Notes: generated by a model not told the origin, from the letters alone. A DNA stretch of 35,514 nucleotides from an uncultured bacterium (GCA_937885075.1 CAKZYZ010000027.1:1-35514), one strand, 5' to 3'. Shown: positions 8,483 through 17,990, numbered from the stretch's first letter. Translations and numbers: made by a program.

Positions 8483-9649
8483 ATGAATACAACGATACAT
8501 TTTGAATTCGCTACTTCAGGACGAATTCTCTTTGGACCGGGGACTCTCCGGGAAGTCGGCCCGATAGCGACTGGACTGGGGAATCGGGCTTGCGTGGTTA
8601 CGGGAGGGCGGCTTGATCGGGCGGCAGGGTTGATAGAGGAACTGGACCGGGCCGGGATAAGGCATATTGCTCTTCAGGTAAAGGGGGAACCAACCACTGA
8701 CCTCGCCTTGAGATTGACAGAAGAAGCCCGGGCGGCCAATTGTGACATTGTAATAGGGATCGGCGGGGGGAGTGTCCTCGATACCGGGAAGGTGGTCGCG
8801 GCGCTTCTGACCAACCGGGGGGAGTTGATGGACTACCTGGAGGTGATCGGGAAAGGAATTAAGATTGAACTTCCTCCCGTCCCCTATATCGCGATCCCCA
8901 CCACCGCCGGGACCGGGGCCGAAGTGACCCGGAATGGAGTTCTCCTCTCCCCCGAACACCGGGTCAAGATCAGCATGCGGAGCCCGATGATGATCCCCCG
9001 GGTAGCCCTGGTCGATCCTCTTCTAACGGCCTCAATGCCGCCGGCCATCACCGCCTCTACCGGCCTCGACGCCTTCACCCAGCTCTTAGAACCGTTTGTC
9101 TCCCGGAAAGCCAACCCCCTGACCGACGCGATCTGCCGGGAAGGGCTGGCCCGGGTTGCCCGATCTCTGCGCCGGGCATATCAAGATGGCGATGACATCT
9201 CGGCCCGGACGGATATGTCACTGGCCGGTCTCTTCGGTGGTATGGCCCTGGCCAATGCCGGGTTGGGAGCGGCCCACGGTTTTGCCGGGCCGCTGGGTGG
9301 AATGTTTTCGGCTCCCCACGGTGTCATCTGCGCCCGCCTCCTCCCTTTTGTGATGGAGGCTAATATCCAGACTCTCCGCCAAAGATCCCCCTCCTCCCCT
9401 GCCCTCTCCCGTTACCGTGAGGCCGCCGCGATCGTCACCGGCAACGAGAATGCCGCCGCCGAGGATGGAGTGGAGTGGGTAAATAATCTCTGTCGGGATC
9501 TGGCCATCCCCCCGCTATCCCGATTCGGAATCAAAACCGATGACATCGCAATGGTAGTGGCTAAAGCGAAGAATTCCAGCAGCATGAAAGGCAACCCGGT
9601 GGAGTTGAGCGAGAAAGGATTGGTTGAGATACTCACCCGTTCATTGTGA
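8483..9649 (+). CDS. Iron-containing alcohol dehydrogenase
   Basis: GGGSVLDTGK, TTAGTGAEVTRNGVL, HGFAGPLGGMFSAPHGVICA motifs. Confidence 0.95.
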   Translation: MNTTIHFEFATSGRILFGPGTLREVGPIATGLGNRACVVTGGRLDRAAGLIEELDRAGIRHIALQVKGEPTTDLALRLTEEARAANCDIVIGIGGGSVLDTGKVVAALLTNRGELMDYLEVIGKGIKIELPPVPYIAIPTTAGTGAEVTRNGVLLSPEHRVKISMRSPMMIPRVALVDPLLTASMPPAITASTGLDAFTQLLEPFVSRKANPLTDAICREGLARVARSLRRAYQDGDDISARTDMSLAGLFGGMALANAGLGAAHGFAGPLGGMFSAPHGVICARLLPFVMEANIQTLRQRSPSSPALSRYREAAAIVTGNENAAAEDGVEWVNNLCRDLAIPPLSRFGIKTDDIAMVVAKAKNSSSMKGNPVELSEKGLVEILTRSL

Positions 9650-9663
9650 ATCAGACTTCTATT

Positions 9664-9948
9664 TCAGGCATGAACTAACTCTCGTTTCAAATTTGAGAAA
9701 ATGTCCTCGGGGTTTTTCCCGGTTACTTCCAGGTAGAGGAAGTCAGGACAGAGATCGATTTTATCTCCCCATACCAACTCACCGGCATCTCCAATCTTGA
9801 CCTTTAGAAACTCATCATAATCGTCCCACCGAGAGAAAACACCATGACCCACAAGATCAGACAGATTAACAATTCCGCAGGTTCCATCGGCGAACGTAAG
9901 CTCAACCCGATATTGCTTCAGTATTTTTATATTAGTGATCTTGTGCAT
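9664..9948 (-). CDS. DUF2442 domain-containing protein
   Basis: 'ITNIKILKQYRVELTFADGTCGIVNLSDL...GVFSRWDDYDEFLKVKIGDAGELVWGDKIDLCPDFLYLEVTG' fits DUF2442. Confidence 0.9.
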   Translation of the reverse strand: MHKITNIKILKQYRVELTFADGTCGIVNLSDLVGHGVFSRWDDYDEFLKVKIGDAGELVWGDKIDLCPDFLYLEVTGKNPEDIFSNLKRELVHA

Positions 9949-9993
9949 GCGAAAACTCCATTTCTATAAATGAAATTGTACTCTCTAAAGCCA

Positions 9994-10039
9994 ACTTGTA
10001 GACATCTTCGGGACGATCGTCCGAAATATGTCTACAAGT
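9994..10039. repeat. 46-bp near-perfect palindrome in the DUF2442/HicB divergent intergenic region
   Basis: ACTTGTAGACATcTTCGGGACGA / TCGTCCGAAaTATGTCTACAAGT, arms complementary except a 1-nt shift and a mismatch. Confidence 0.7.
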
Positions 10040-10091
10040 CTTAAACGCGGCAGCGCCATTGCAGGCAACGCCATTGGCACTTGACAATAAT

Positions 10092-10415
10092 ATGAAGGCC
10101 ATTCTAAATGATCACTATACATACCGTGTAACCTGGTCGGAAGAGGATCAGGAATATGTCGGTCTCTGCGCGGAGTTTCCAAGTTTAAGTTGGCTGGCAT
10201 CATCCCCCGAAGCCGTGCTTCGGGGCATCCGCGGTGTTGTCGCGGATGTTGTCACTGACATGAAGAAGTCCCATGAGCCCATCCCCGATCCGGAAATCGA
10301 CAGGCAATGGGCGGCAGTAGCGAAACGGCGATTGGAGGAGTTGCGATCCGGACGTGTTAACCCGGTCCCCGGGGAAGAAGTCTTTGCCAGAATACGTCAG
10401 CAGTTTACAACATGA
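10092..10415 (+). CDS. HicB-family antitoxin-like protein with TIGR02574-like C-terminus
   Basis: N-terminal 'YTYRVTWSEEDQEYVGLCAEFPSLSWLASSPEAVLRGIRGVVADVVTDM' is HicB-like. C-terminal 'WAAVAKRRLEELRSGRVNPVPGEEVFARIR' resembles addiction-module component TIGR02574. Confidence 0.85.
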   Translation: MKAILNDHYTYRVTWSEEDQEYVGLCAEFPSLSWLASSPEAVLRGIRGVVADVVTDMKKSHEPIPDPEIDRQWAAVAKRRLEELRSGRVNPVPGEEVFARIRQQFTT

Positions 10416-10525
10416 CGCTATAGCCAATGCTGTTTGCTTCGGCCCGCGGTCAGCGACCGCGGCTACAATGTCCTTGTCCATTGGATATTTCTTGTTGGAT
10501 ATTGGATATTCTGTCTTTCCACTCC

Positions 10526-13054
10526 CTACTCCCCATCCGGTATTTTCAGCACCTGCCCAACCTTTAAGTTATGGGGACTCTTCAGCTTATCCCGATTGGC
10601 GTTAAAGATCGGTTTCCAGGGGGCGGGCCGGCCATAAACCTTCCGGGCGATCCGGGAAAGGGTATCCCCGGGACGGACCGTGTAAAGGGTATATCGGCCT
10701 TCATAGGCCTTCTCCGGTTTTGCCGGAGAGGGAGTTACTGTGATGGTAACGGCCGGCGAGAGGGTCGCCTCAGGGGCCGGAGCAGGAACAGCTTGCTCGT
10801 TCTCCCGGGCCGGAGGTTTTTCGGCTCCCCGGTTCAGGACCGTTTCAGCCTCTTCCGACTCTCCTCCGGCTAAAGACTGGTAAGCGTGGTAGCGATCCGA
10901 GATGGAGCGGACGTACTTCACCGGCTCGCTCCCCCGGACATATCCATAGCGCGCTTTATTGGAATATTCCGGCCGGGCCAGGAGCAGCATGGCTTTCTCC
11001 ACATTGTCGAACCAGGCCAGGGGATCCCAGCCTTTCTGACCGGCCAACCGCCGGGCATCGGCCAGATGACCGATCCCGGCATTATAGGCCGCCAGGGCGA
11101 ACCAGATCCGATTTAAGAGATCCGGCTTATCGTCAAATCGGTCCCGGACCCAGTCCATGTATTTTACCCCGGCATGGATGCCGATCTCCGGGTCTTCCAG
11201 CCGGGTAAAACCAAACTCTTTCCCGGTCTTCGGCATTACCTGCATCAATCCCTTCGCGCCTACCCAGGACTTAGCCTTAGGATTAAATTTACTCTCCTGA
11301 TACATCTGGGCGGCAATCAGCCGCCAGATAAAACCGTACTGCCCGGAATATTGTTTTATCAATTCGTCATAGGGCGAGATCTCCCCTCCCTTCATTACAG
11401 CATTATATTCTTCAATGACGTCGCGAACTTTTTTGGGGTTTTTAAAGTATTTCTTATAAGTAATATTATAAAATAGACCGCGATACTCTTTTTTGAGAAA
11501 TTTATTTATCGCGGCGAGGAGTTCGGTATCATCCTTACGGACCGCCCACCCCTGGGAGACCTTTCCACTGATCGGAAATATCCCCTTGATATCATCCCGA
11601 TAACTCTCTTCGATCGCCAGAATTTGAGTGTCCGCTACGGTCAGGTCATACTCACCGCGGGCCACCATATCGACAATCTCCTCCGTCTCCATCGTCTCCG
11701 GCGCATCACCTATAATCAGATCGACCCCTTCCGCCTTCAGTCTCTCCAGGCTGACCCGGTAAGAACTGCCGGGCCGGACCACCACGGTTCGGCCCTTCAG
11801 ATCTTTCGGAGTCTTCAGCTTGTTCTCATCGGATCGGGCCACCAGCATCTCCTCAGCATAGTGGGATGGCCGGGAGAATCGGATACCTTTCTCTTCCCGG
11901 TCTTTACTGATAGTCATAAAGGCGGCGATAAGATCACCCCTCCCCTCCAGGAGCCAGGGAATCAGCTGGTCATAGGCGGGGACCACTACAACTTCCAGGC
12001 GGAGATCGAGCTCTTCGGCAAACTTCTTCACCAATTCGTATTCAAACCCCAGCAGTTTACCCCGGAGGAGAAAGTAGTTGGTGGCGTTATTGGTGGTAAG
12101 GAGCCGGAGGGTTTTTCTTTTTTTAATACCGGGGAGATCATCCCGGTATATCTTATCCCGATGCCCGGATAATGCTTTTATTTCCAGAAAGTTGTTAACC
12201 GATTTAAGGAGTTCCGGGTTATCTAATCGAACCGCCCAGGCAATAGAACGCTCGCCGGTCAGATCTAAGACCGGCTTGATATCGCTCCGGTAAGTAAGCT
12301 CCACGTCCAGGACATTACTATCCGTGACCGCCAGATCCACAGTCCCCGAAGCCACCTGGTCCATAATCTCATCGTTGGTAAAACTTCCCGCCAGAATCCT
12401 AATCTTTATCCCCGGGTATTGCTTACGCAGCTCTTCCATAGTCTCCAGAAAAGAGGTCCCCTCCTGCGCCCCGACCGTCCGGCCGGAGAGATCGGATATC
12501 TTTTTAATCTTCTTCTCCTCCGCCCGGGCCACAATCTCTTCCCGGGAATAATCCAGGGGCAGAGTAAAAGATATCCGCTTTTTCCGGGAATCGGTAACGG
12601 TCAGGTTGGCGGCGATGATATCTCCCTCCCCTTTCAGGAGGGCGGGGATCAGCTCATTAAAATTATCGAGATATACCAGGACCGGTTTCAGTTTTAATGA
12701 CCGGGCTAAGTCCACCGCCAGTTCGCGACTTCGCTCTAGCGGAGACCCCTGCCGGGGAAGATAACTTCCCGGTTCACGCTGAATCAGGATACGGAGTTTG
12801 CCATCTTTCTTTATCCGAGCCAGGTCGCCGGTTTCGGCCAGGGAATTTCCCGCCGCGATGACTTCAACCGGCTCGGCTTTTCCACTATCCGACTTCTCCC
12901 CTTCCCCCCCGCAGCCCCCGGCTATAATAAGAGCAGCCAGGGCCAACCAGACCCGGATATAACTTCTATTTTTTCTCCTTCGATTGATACTTCGGGCAGT
13001 GGAGGAAAAGAGATTAGGTAAAGAATTAATTAATCTCATATCGGTACCTTTCAC
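10526..13054 (-). CDS. MltF-like lipoprotein: two tandem SBP_bac_3 domains, SLT lytic transglycosylase, LysM
   Basis: Lipobox-like LIIAGGCGG, two SBP modules (LARIKKDGKLRIL..., PGIKKRKTLRLLTT...), SLT motif 'AAQMYQESKFNPKAKSWVGAKGLMQVMP', C-terminal LysM 'YTVRPGDTLSRIARKVYGRPAPWKPIFNANRDKLKSPHNLKVGQVLKIP'. Confidence 0.93.
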   Translation of the reverse strand: MKGTDMRLINSLPNLFSSTARSINRRRKNRSYIRVWLALAALIIAGGCGGEGEKSDSGKAEPVEVIAAGNSLAETGDLARIKKDGKLRILIQREPGSYLPRQGSPLERSRELAVDLARSLKLKPVLVYLDNFNELIPALLKGEGDIIAANLTVTDSRKKRISFTLPLDYSREEIVARAEEKKIKKISDLSGRTVGAQEGTSFLETMEELRKQYPGIKIRILAGSFTNDEIMDQVASGTVDLAVTDSNVLDVELTYRSDIKPVLDLTGERSIAWAVRLDNPELLKSVNNFLEIKALSGHRDKIYRDDLPGIKKRKTLRLLTTNNATNYFLLRGKLLGFEYELVKKFAEELDLRLEVVVVPAYDQLIPWLLEGRGDLIAAFMTISKDREEKGIRFSRPSHYAEEMLVARSDENKLKTPKDLKGRTVVVRPGSSYRVSLERLKAEGVDLIIGDAPETMETEEIVDMVARGEYDLTVADTQILAIEESYRDDIKGIFPISGKVSQGWAVRKDDTELLAAINKFLKKEYRGLFYNITYKKYFKNPKKVRDVIEEYNAVMKGGEISPYDELIKQYSGQYGFIWRLIAAQMYQESKFNPKAKSWVGAKGLMQVMPKTGKEFGFTRLEDPEIGIHAGVKYMDWVRDRFDDKPDLLNRIWFALAAYNAGIGHLADARRLAGQKGWDPLAWFDNVEKAMLLLARPEYSNKARYGYVRGSEPVKYVRSISDRYHAYQSLAGGESEEAETVLNRGAEKPPARENEQAVPAPAPEATLSPAVTITVTPSPAKPEKAYEGRYTLYTVRPGDTLSRIARKVYGRPAPWKPIFNANRDKLKSPHNLKVGQVLKIPDGE

Positions 13055-13186
13055 CTGAATTCATAGTTAAAATGCCTTTCAACCCGGATCTATTCCCGCC
13101 CCGGCTTCGACACTGAAAAAGTAATAATCCCTAACGGAAGGCAGTGTATCACAAGAGAATATGATTTGCAAACTATCTTAACCAAT

Positions 13187-13301
13187 GTAAGCTTTCAGTA
13201 AACCCCGTTGCCTCGTGCTCGTAGCGGCGACCTTCAGGTCGCCATCGTGTGGCAGCCTAAAGGCAGCCGCTACGAGAGGATGGGGTTCACTGAAACCATA
13301 C
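13187..13301 (-). mobile_element. MITE-like element (~115 bp) with TIRs, nested hairpins and 7-bp flanking direct repeat
   Basis: gtaagctttcagtaaacccc ... ggggttcactgaaaccatac. Flanks AACCAAT at 13180-13186 and 13302-13308. Close in sequence to the reverse complement of 32229..32342. Confidence 0.85.
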
Positions 13302-13460
13302 AACCAATTTTCTTATTTTCTGGAGGGAAATGATTTATCGGGGGCGGACGTGAATCATCGGCGTCTATAGGACAGATAAAGAGCTGAAGAATTCCCCGAC
13401 CGGGTTACCCCCCGGATTATCCGGTGACCGGTGAAATTGATTGAAGGGCCCCTCCCTCAA

Positions 13461-15155
13461 TCAACGAGGGAGCGGGAGATCGCCGGAGTTACCAAAATAT
13501 ACCCGGGTTATACCCCGGATGCCCCAGAGACCGGAGGCCGGACGGAAGATTCCGATGGAGTTAAGGAGTTTGCCGGAGTAGTCCGCCCCGACCGGGAGGT
13601 CATCCGATGATCCGAAATAGGCCCGGGTAGCGTCACGGACCGCCCAGAGACCGGAGGCCGGTCGGAAAATTCCGGCCTCCCAGGTTCCGTTCCAGTCATA
13701 ATCCCCCGGGACCGGGCTGTCACCCGCCGCTCCGAAATATATCCGGCTGATATTCCTCATTGCCCAGAGGCCGGAGGAAGGCCGGAAGACGGCGATGTCT
13801 TTTTCTCCGCTCCCGGCATAATTACCGGGGACCGGACTGTCTCCGCTGCTCCCAAAATATACCCGGGTTACCCCCCGGATAGCCCAGAGGCCGGTTGAGG
13901 GACGAAATAGAGCGATATCCGCCGAACCATCGCCATCGTAATCTCCCGGAACCGCCTGATCCGACGGACCACCGAAGTAGGCCCGGGTAACTCCCCGGAT
14001 CGCCCAGAGGCCGGAGCCTTTACGGAAGATCCCTCCGTCGGAAGTCCCATCGCCGTTAAAATCCCCGCAGACGGGACTGTCGTCCGATCCCCCGAAATAA
14101 TACCGGCTGACCCCCCGGATCGCCCAGAGGCCGGTCGCGGGCCGGAAGAGTGCGACATCGGAACTGCCGTCACCATTAAAGTCGGCCGGAACCGTCTGAA
14201 GCAACCGTTCTATGTAATTGGTCACCAGAATTACCGGTTCGGCGGTGGCGGTGGAAAAAGCCGCTATCTCGGAAGCGTGGTTATATTCATCCAGATAATC
14301 CCCGTATGAAGTCAGATTAAGAGATCGCAGTTTTGCCAAAAGTTCCTGACACTGATCAGCCAGAGAGGGAAGTTCTCCCTGGCAATAGAGCGCGTAGATT
14401 GGAGGGAAAACTACTCCGGCCTGTATCTTGGTGGAGGGGGAAGCATTATCGAGTTCTGATTGGTTATTAAAACAACCCCCGTGAAAAGTAGGATTAAGAA
14501 TAGGGCAGTAATAAATTTTATCAAGATTTTTTAAATCATAAGGGGGGCTCATCGCCACCACACCTTTTATACCTGACCGGAGAGATTGATAGCTGGGATC
14601 TACCGCCAGCATCAGGGCCAGATGAGCACCGGCAGACTGACCGAAGTCAAAGATATTATTCGGATCGCCTCCGTTATCCGCGATATGATTAACCGTCCAG
14701 TAATAGGCATCAGCCACATCTTCAATATTGTCCGGCCACCAAGCGGCTTTCTCTGTGGTGCCGGCCAGGGTGACTTCATTAGCAGTAAGCCGGTAGTCAA
14801 TCACCACCGTAACCCACCCCTTATCCCCGGTCAGGGAGAGGGCCATATAGCTATAATGATCCCGATAGCCGGTAGTCCAGCCGCCGCCATGAATGAAGAA
14901 GACCACCGGCTGATTATTAAGAAGCACTCCTCCATCAGCGGCCCGAAAGATACTTAGCGCCCGGGCCTCATAGTTTTGCTTGCCATCCCGGCTGTCGTCT
15001 ATTAAAAAACTATCACCATAGACATAGTCCTTCCGATAAATAGAATATCGGGTATTTACTTCGGTCCAGGTCTGTTCCCCCCAATCCGCCGGCGCCGAAT
15101 TAACCAGAGAGATTGGCATAAAAAGAAGGGTGAGACTGATTATTATAGTTTTCAT
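13461..15155 (-). CDS. Secreted alpha/beta hydrolase (esterase/lipase-like) with C-terminal six-unit module
   Basis: Signal peptide, FIHGGGW oxyanion motif, DFGQSAGAHLAL nucleophile elbow, late His in YNHASEIAAF; six 'GLWAIRG...YFGG' units (13461..14186). Confidence 0.93.
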   Translation of the reverse strand: MKTIIISLTLLFMPISLVNSAPADWGEQTWTEVNTRYSIYRKDYVYGDSFLIDDSRDGKQNYEARALSIFRAADGGVLLNNQPVVFFIHGGGWTTGYRDHYSYMALSLTGDKGWVTVVIDYRLTANEVTLAGTTEKAAWWPDNIEDVADAYYWTVNHIADNGGDPNNIFDFGQSAGAHLALMLAVDPSYQSLRSGIKGVVAMSPPYDLKNLDKIYYCPILNPTFHGGCFNNQSELDNASPSTKIQAGVVFPPIYALYCQGELPSLADQCQELLAKLRSLNLTSYGDYLDEYNHASEIAAFSTATAEPVILVTNYIERLLQTVPADFNGDGSSDVALFRPATGLWAIRGVSRYYFGGSDDSPVCGDFNGDGTSDGGIFRKGSGLWAIRGVTRAYFGGPSDQAVPGDYDGDGSADIALFRPSTGLWAIRGVTRVYFGSSGDSPVPGNYAGSGEKDIAVFRPSSGLWAMRNISRIYFGAAGDSPVPGDYDWNGTWEAGIFRPASGLWAVRDATRAYFGSSDDLPVGADYSGKLLNSIGIFRPASGLWGIRGITRVYFGNSGDLPLPR

Positions 15156-15393
15156 AATTATTTAATCGTATAGTATTCAGGATTGGTTACAAAATTAGCG
15201 GCGTCGCCGCGACCTCGTAGTGCAGGACTTCATTCCTGCCTTCGTTGGGTCCCGCGGGGCACTACGAACTTATTGTCCCGATACTTTTTATTTTAAAATA
15301 CAATAAATCGGGATCCCGAAGGATTTCGGGAAAATTTCGAAGCATCCGATTATATTTAAATATACCCGAAATATTGATTCAATGCTTGCACAA

Positions 15394-15420
15394 TATTATT
15401 TTTTCGGAGAAAAAATAATA
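15394..15420 (+). promoter_or_regulatory. A/T hairpin TATTATTTTTTC-GGA-GAAAAAATAATA in the ychF leader
   Basis: 12-bp perfect stem immediately 5' of AGGAG (15421) and ATG (15436). A similar 9-bp hairpin lies at 954-974 upstream of the 217-aa ORF. Confidence 0.55.
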
Positions 15421-15435
15421 AGGAGTAAAAATATA

Positions 15436-16497
15436 ATGGCCATACAAGCCGGTCTACTGGGTCTGCCGCAGTGCGGGAAGACCACTATCTTTAACGCGAT
15501 TACCGGCGCTGCTGCTGCTGGTTTCAGCGCTACCGAGATGAACCGGGCGATCATCAATGTCCCCGACAATCGGATTGAACCACTGGTAGAACTCTATCAT
15601 CCGGAGAAGACTATCTATGCCACCCTGGAGGTCGTTGATATCCCGGGCCTCCAGGCCGGGAGCACCTCCGAAGGCGGGCGGGGAAACCGGCTGCTGGGCC
15701 ATATTAAAGATGTCAACGCGCTGCTTCATGTGGTCCGCTGTTTCGAGAGCGGCGGCGCGATTGATCCGGCCGGGGATGTGGAGATCATCGATCTGGAGAT
15801 GGTGACCGCCGATCTCCAGACCCTCGAAAATAAGATTAACCGCCTGGAAAAGAAATCCCGGAGCGGAGATAAAGAAGCCATCCGGGAGTTGGAACTCTGC
15901 CGGAAAGTCCAGAGCAGATTGGATACCGGAATCCCGGCCCGGAAACAGAACCTCTCCCAGGCCGAGCTTAAAGCCATCGCGGACTGCCACCTGGCTTCGG
16001 TCAAACCGGTTCTCTATATCGCCAACCTCGGCGCCATGGATAATGCCGATGACCCTCCGGCAAAAAAACTGCGGGAGATCGCCGCCGAAGAAGGAGCGGA
16101 GATGATAGTGGTCGCCGGAAGAGATGAAGCCGATCTGATTGAACTGGATGAGGATGACCGGCAGCTTTTCACGGAGGAACTGGGGATTACCGAATCATCG
16201 ATGGCCCGGCTGATCCGGGCGACCTACCGGCTGCTGGGGCTGATCACATTCCTCACCACCGGACCGGACGAGGTCCATGCCTGGACCTGCCGGGATGGCG
16301 ATCCGGCCCCGGTGGCGGCCGGGAAGATTCACTCCGATATGGAAAAAGGGTTTATCCGGATGGAGGTTATCCGTTACCCCGACCTGATCGAACTGGGGAG
16401 CGAGGAGGCCGCGGCCCGAGCCGGGAAGATGCGGTTAGAAGGAAAGGAATACCTGGTCCGTGATGGAGATGTGGTTGTGGTCAGGTTCAGCAAATAA
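15436..16497 (+). CDS. ychF: YchF-family (DUF933/TGS) Obg-like ATPase
   Basis: 'MAIQAGLLGLPQCGKTTIFNAITGA', 'VVDIPGLQAGSTSEGGRGNRLLGHIKDVNALLHVVRCFE', C-terminal TGS 'LITFLTTGPDEVHAWT...GKIHSDMEKGFIRMEVI'. AGGAG RBS favours the 15436 start over 15382. Confidence 0.9.
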   Translation: MAIQAGLLGLPQCGKTTIFNAITGAAAAGFSATEMNRAIINVPDNRIEPLVELYHPEKTIYATLEVVDIPGLQAGSTSEGGRGNRLLGHIKDVNALLHVVRCFESGGAIDPAGDVEIIDLEMVTADLQTLENKINRLEKKSRSGDKEAIRELELCRKVQSRLDTGIPARKQNLSQAELKAIADCHLASVKPVLYIANLGAMDNADDPPAKKLREIAAEEGAEMIVVAGRDEADLIELDEDDRQLFTEELGITESSMARLIRATYRLLGLITFLTTGPDEVHAWTCRDGDPAPVAAGKIHSDMEKGFIRMEVIRYPDLIELGSEEAAARAGKMRLEGKEYLVRDGDVVVVRFSK

Positions 16498-16527
16498 GTT
16501 ATCCCCGCCGATGGCGGGGCTAACTTA
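16495..16527 (+). terminator. Hairpin containing the ychF stop codon
   Basis: TAAGTTAtCCCCGCC-GAT-GGCGGGGcTAACTTA, 15-bp arms with one mismatch. TAA 16495-16497 is in the 5' arm. Confidence 0.6.
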
Positions 16528-16597
16528 GTGAAAAAGCGCTGAACTAACTCAATTTGAAAAATAATAATTTTCAGACAATGCGGAACCTATTCAATAA

Positions 16598-16700
16598 CCT
16601 CTAAGGAAAGCAGGAAGGCAGGAGGGGGAGTGTTTTGTGTTTTCCTGCTTTCATGCTTTCCTTAGAGGTAAAGTTGCCCGAGCGAAGTGAACGCAATGTT
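16598..16700 (+). repeat. Hairpin repeat element, copy 1 (CCTCTAAGGAAAGCAGG...)
   Basis: 26-bp arms (2 mismatches) 16598-16623/16643-16668 plus conserved tail aaagttgcccgagc.aagtga..gc.atgtt. Inverted copy at 19334-19440. Confidence 0.9.
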
Positions 16701-16771
16701 ATGGTTTGAAAAATGACTATTGCGGTTACATTGATGCAATGATAAATAATATTTCAGGAGGAGATAGTAAT

Positions 16772-17104
16772 ATGACAGAGAAAGAAGAGATGGCCGGAGC
16801 GGAGGCTATTCGCCTGGTTGATTTGATTGACTACCAGCGGGACGCGGTTGTTAGTCGGACACTGATTGACAAACCGCAGGGGACAATAACCTGTTTTGCC
16901 TTTGATAAGGGCCAGGGGTTGAGCGAGCATACCGCTCCCTTTGATGCCGTGGTCAATATTATTGAAGGCGGAGCGGAGATCACCATCTCGGGGCGCACAC
17001 AACGGGTGGAGACGGGCGAGATGATAATCATGCCGGCTAATGATCCCCACGCTTTAAGGGCGGTTGAGCGTTTCAAGATGGTGTTGACTATGATAAAAGC
17101 CTAA
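16772..17104 (+). CDS. Small cupin-domain protein
   Basis: 'FDKGQGLSEHTAPFDAVVNIIEGGAEITISGRTQRVETGEMIIMPANDPHALRAVERFKMVLTMI' cupin_2 pattern. RBS aggagg before ATG 16772. Confidence 0.93.
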   Translation: MTEKEEMAGAEAIRLVDLIDYQRDAVVSRTLIDKPQGTITCFAFDKGQGLSEHTAPFDAVVNIIEGGAEITISGRTQRVETGEMIIMPANDPHALRAVERFKMVLTMIKA

Positions 17105-17134
17105 TTCGATTTGGAAAAAAATCGAATTAGTTTT
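17101..17134 (+). terminator. Rho-independent terminator candidate of the cupin gene
   Basis: CTAATTCGATTT-ggaa..-AAATCGAATTAG followed by TTTTG. Stop TAA (17102-17104) lies in the 5' arm. Confidence 0.7.
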
Positions 17135-17384
17135 GAACCAGGATTGACGCCGTTTGCGATTTTCAGGGCTGATACCTTTTGCTATTCCCAGGGGTAACGC
17201 CCTTCGCTATTTCTTTTGAATAGCCAAAAGCTACGAACCCGAATATCCAATAACCAACTGCCAATTTTCAATTGACCTAGTGAATTTGGAAATTGGCAGT
17301 TGGAAGTTGGTCATTGGATATTCCCCTTCCCTCCTTCTCCATCCTATTTTCTCTTCACATTCTCTTGGTGTCTTTGTGGCAGAT

Positions 17385-17990
17385 TCAGACGATCCAGGTC
17401 AGGACAAAGGCGGGGGGGATATTGGCCATAACCGGCTTACTGCGATAAAAGGTAGTCGAAATTTCGTCCATTCTCCGACGGAAACGGGCCGCGAGGGGGA
17501 GCCGGTATGTATGGAGATACTGGAAGGTCCGGAAGATAGATCCGGGCGGCAGCAACCGTCGAAGATCATCCACTATCTTGATCTGGGCATTATCCTTCAC
17601 CAGGGCGAAAGGGATACTGGAGATAACAGCTTTCACCGGTTTATATCCGGAATCGAGATGGATCTGATGGGTATCTTCCGCTTGACCGACAATAACCCTG
17701 AGACCCGGGAATTGATTGTTCAGAACCTCTACAAACTTAACATCCTGCTCAATCCCAAGATAATCATCAGAATCCGGTATTATTTTATCTATATAACCGG
17801 TAAACGCACCCGTCCCCGGACCCAGTTCTATAACGGTATCACCAGGTGATAGTTCCAAGCCATTAGTCATAGCCCGAGCCAGAATCCTGCTGCTGGGACA
17901 GACCGCGCCAACGCCGATCGGATCCCTCAGGAATCTGGTTAAAAATATCCATCCTCCGTTCATATGAATTAGCGCCTCCAGCGCTAACAC
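17385..17990 (-). CDS. Class I SAM methyltransferase, PmtA-like (phospholipid N-methyltransferase family)
   Basis: 'FLTRFLRDPIGVGAVCPSSRILARAMT', 'TVIELGPGTGAFTGYI', 'AVISSIPFALV' motifs. Confidence 0.85.
   Translation of the reverse strand: MLALEALIHMNGGWIFLTRFLRDPIGVGAVCPSSRILARAMTNGLELSPGDTVIELGPGTGAFTGYIDKIIPDSDDYLGIEQDVKFVEVLNNQFPGLRVIVGQAEDTHQIHLDSGYKPVKAVISSIPFALVKDNAQIKIVDDLRRLLPPGSIFRTFQYLHTYRLPLAARFRRRMDEISTTFYRSKPVMANIPPAFVLTWIV

Noticed and set aside
7989-9649. ABM monooxygenase plus Fe-ADH as a natural-product cluster
   Set aside because: Only two common metabolic genes, separated by repeats; no core biosynthetic enzymes nearby.
9664-10415. Complete toxin-antitoxin system
   Set aside because: DUF2442 and a HicB-like protein are both antitoxin-like; no plausible toxin ORF is adjacent.
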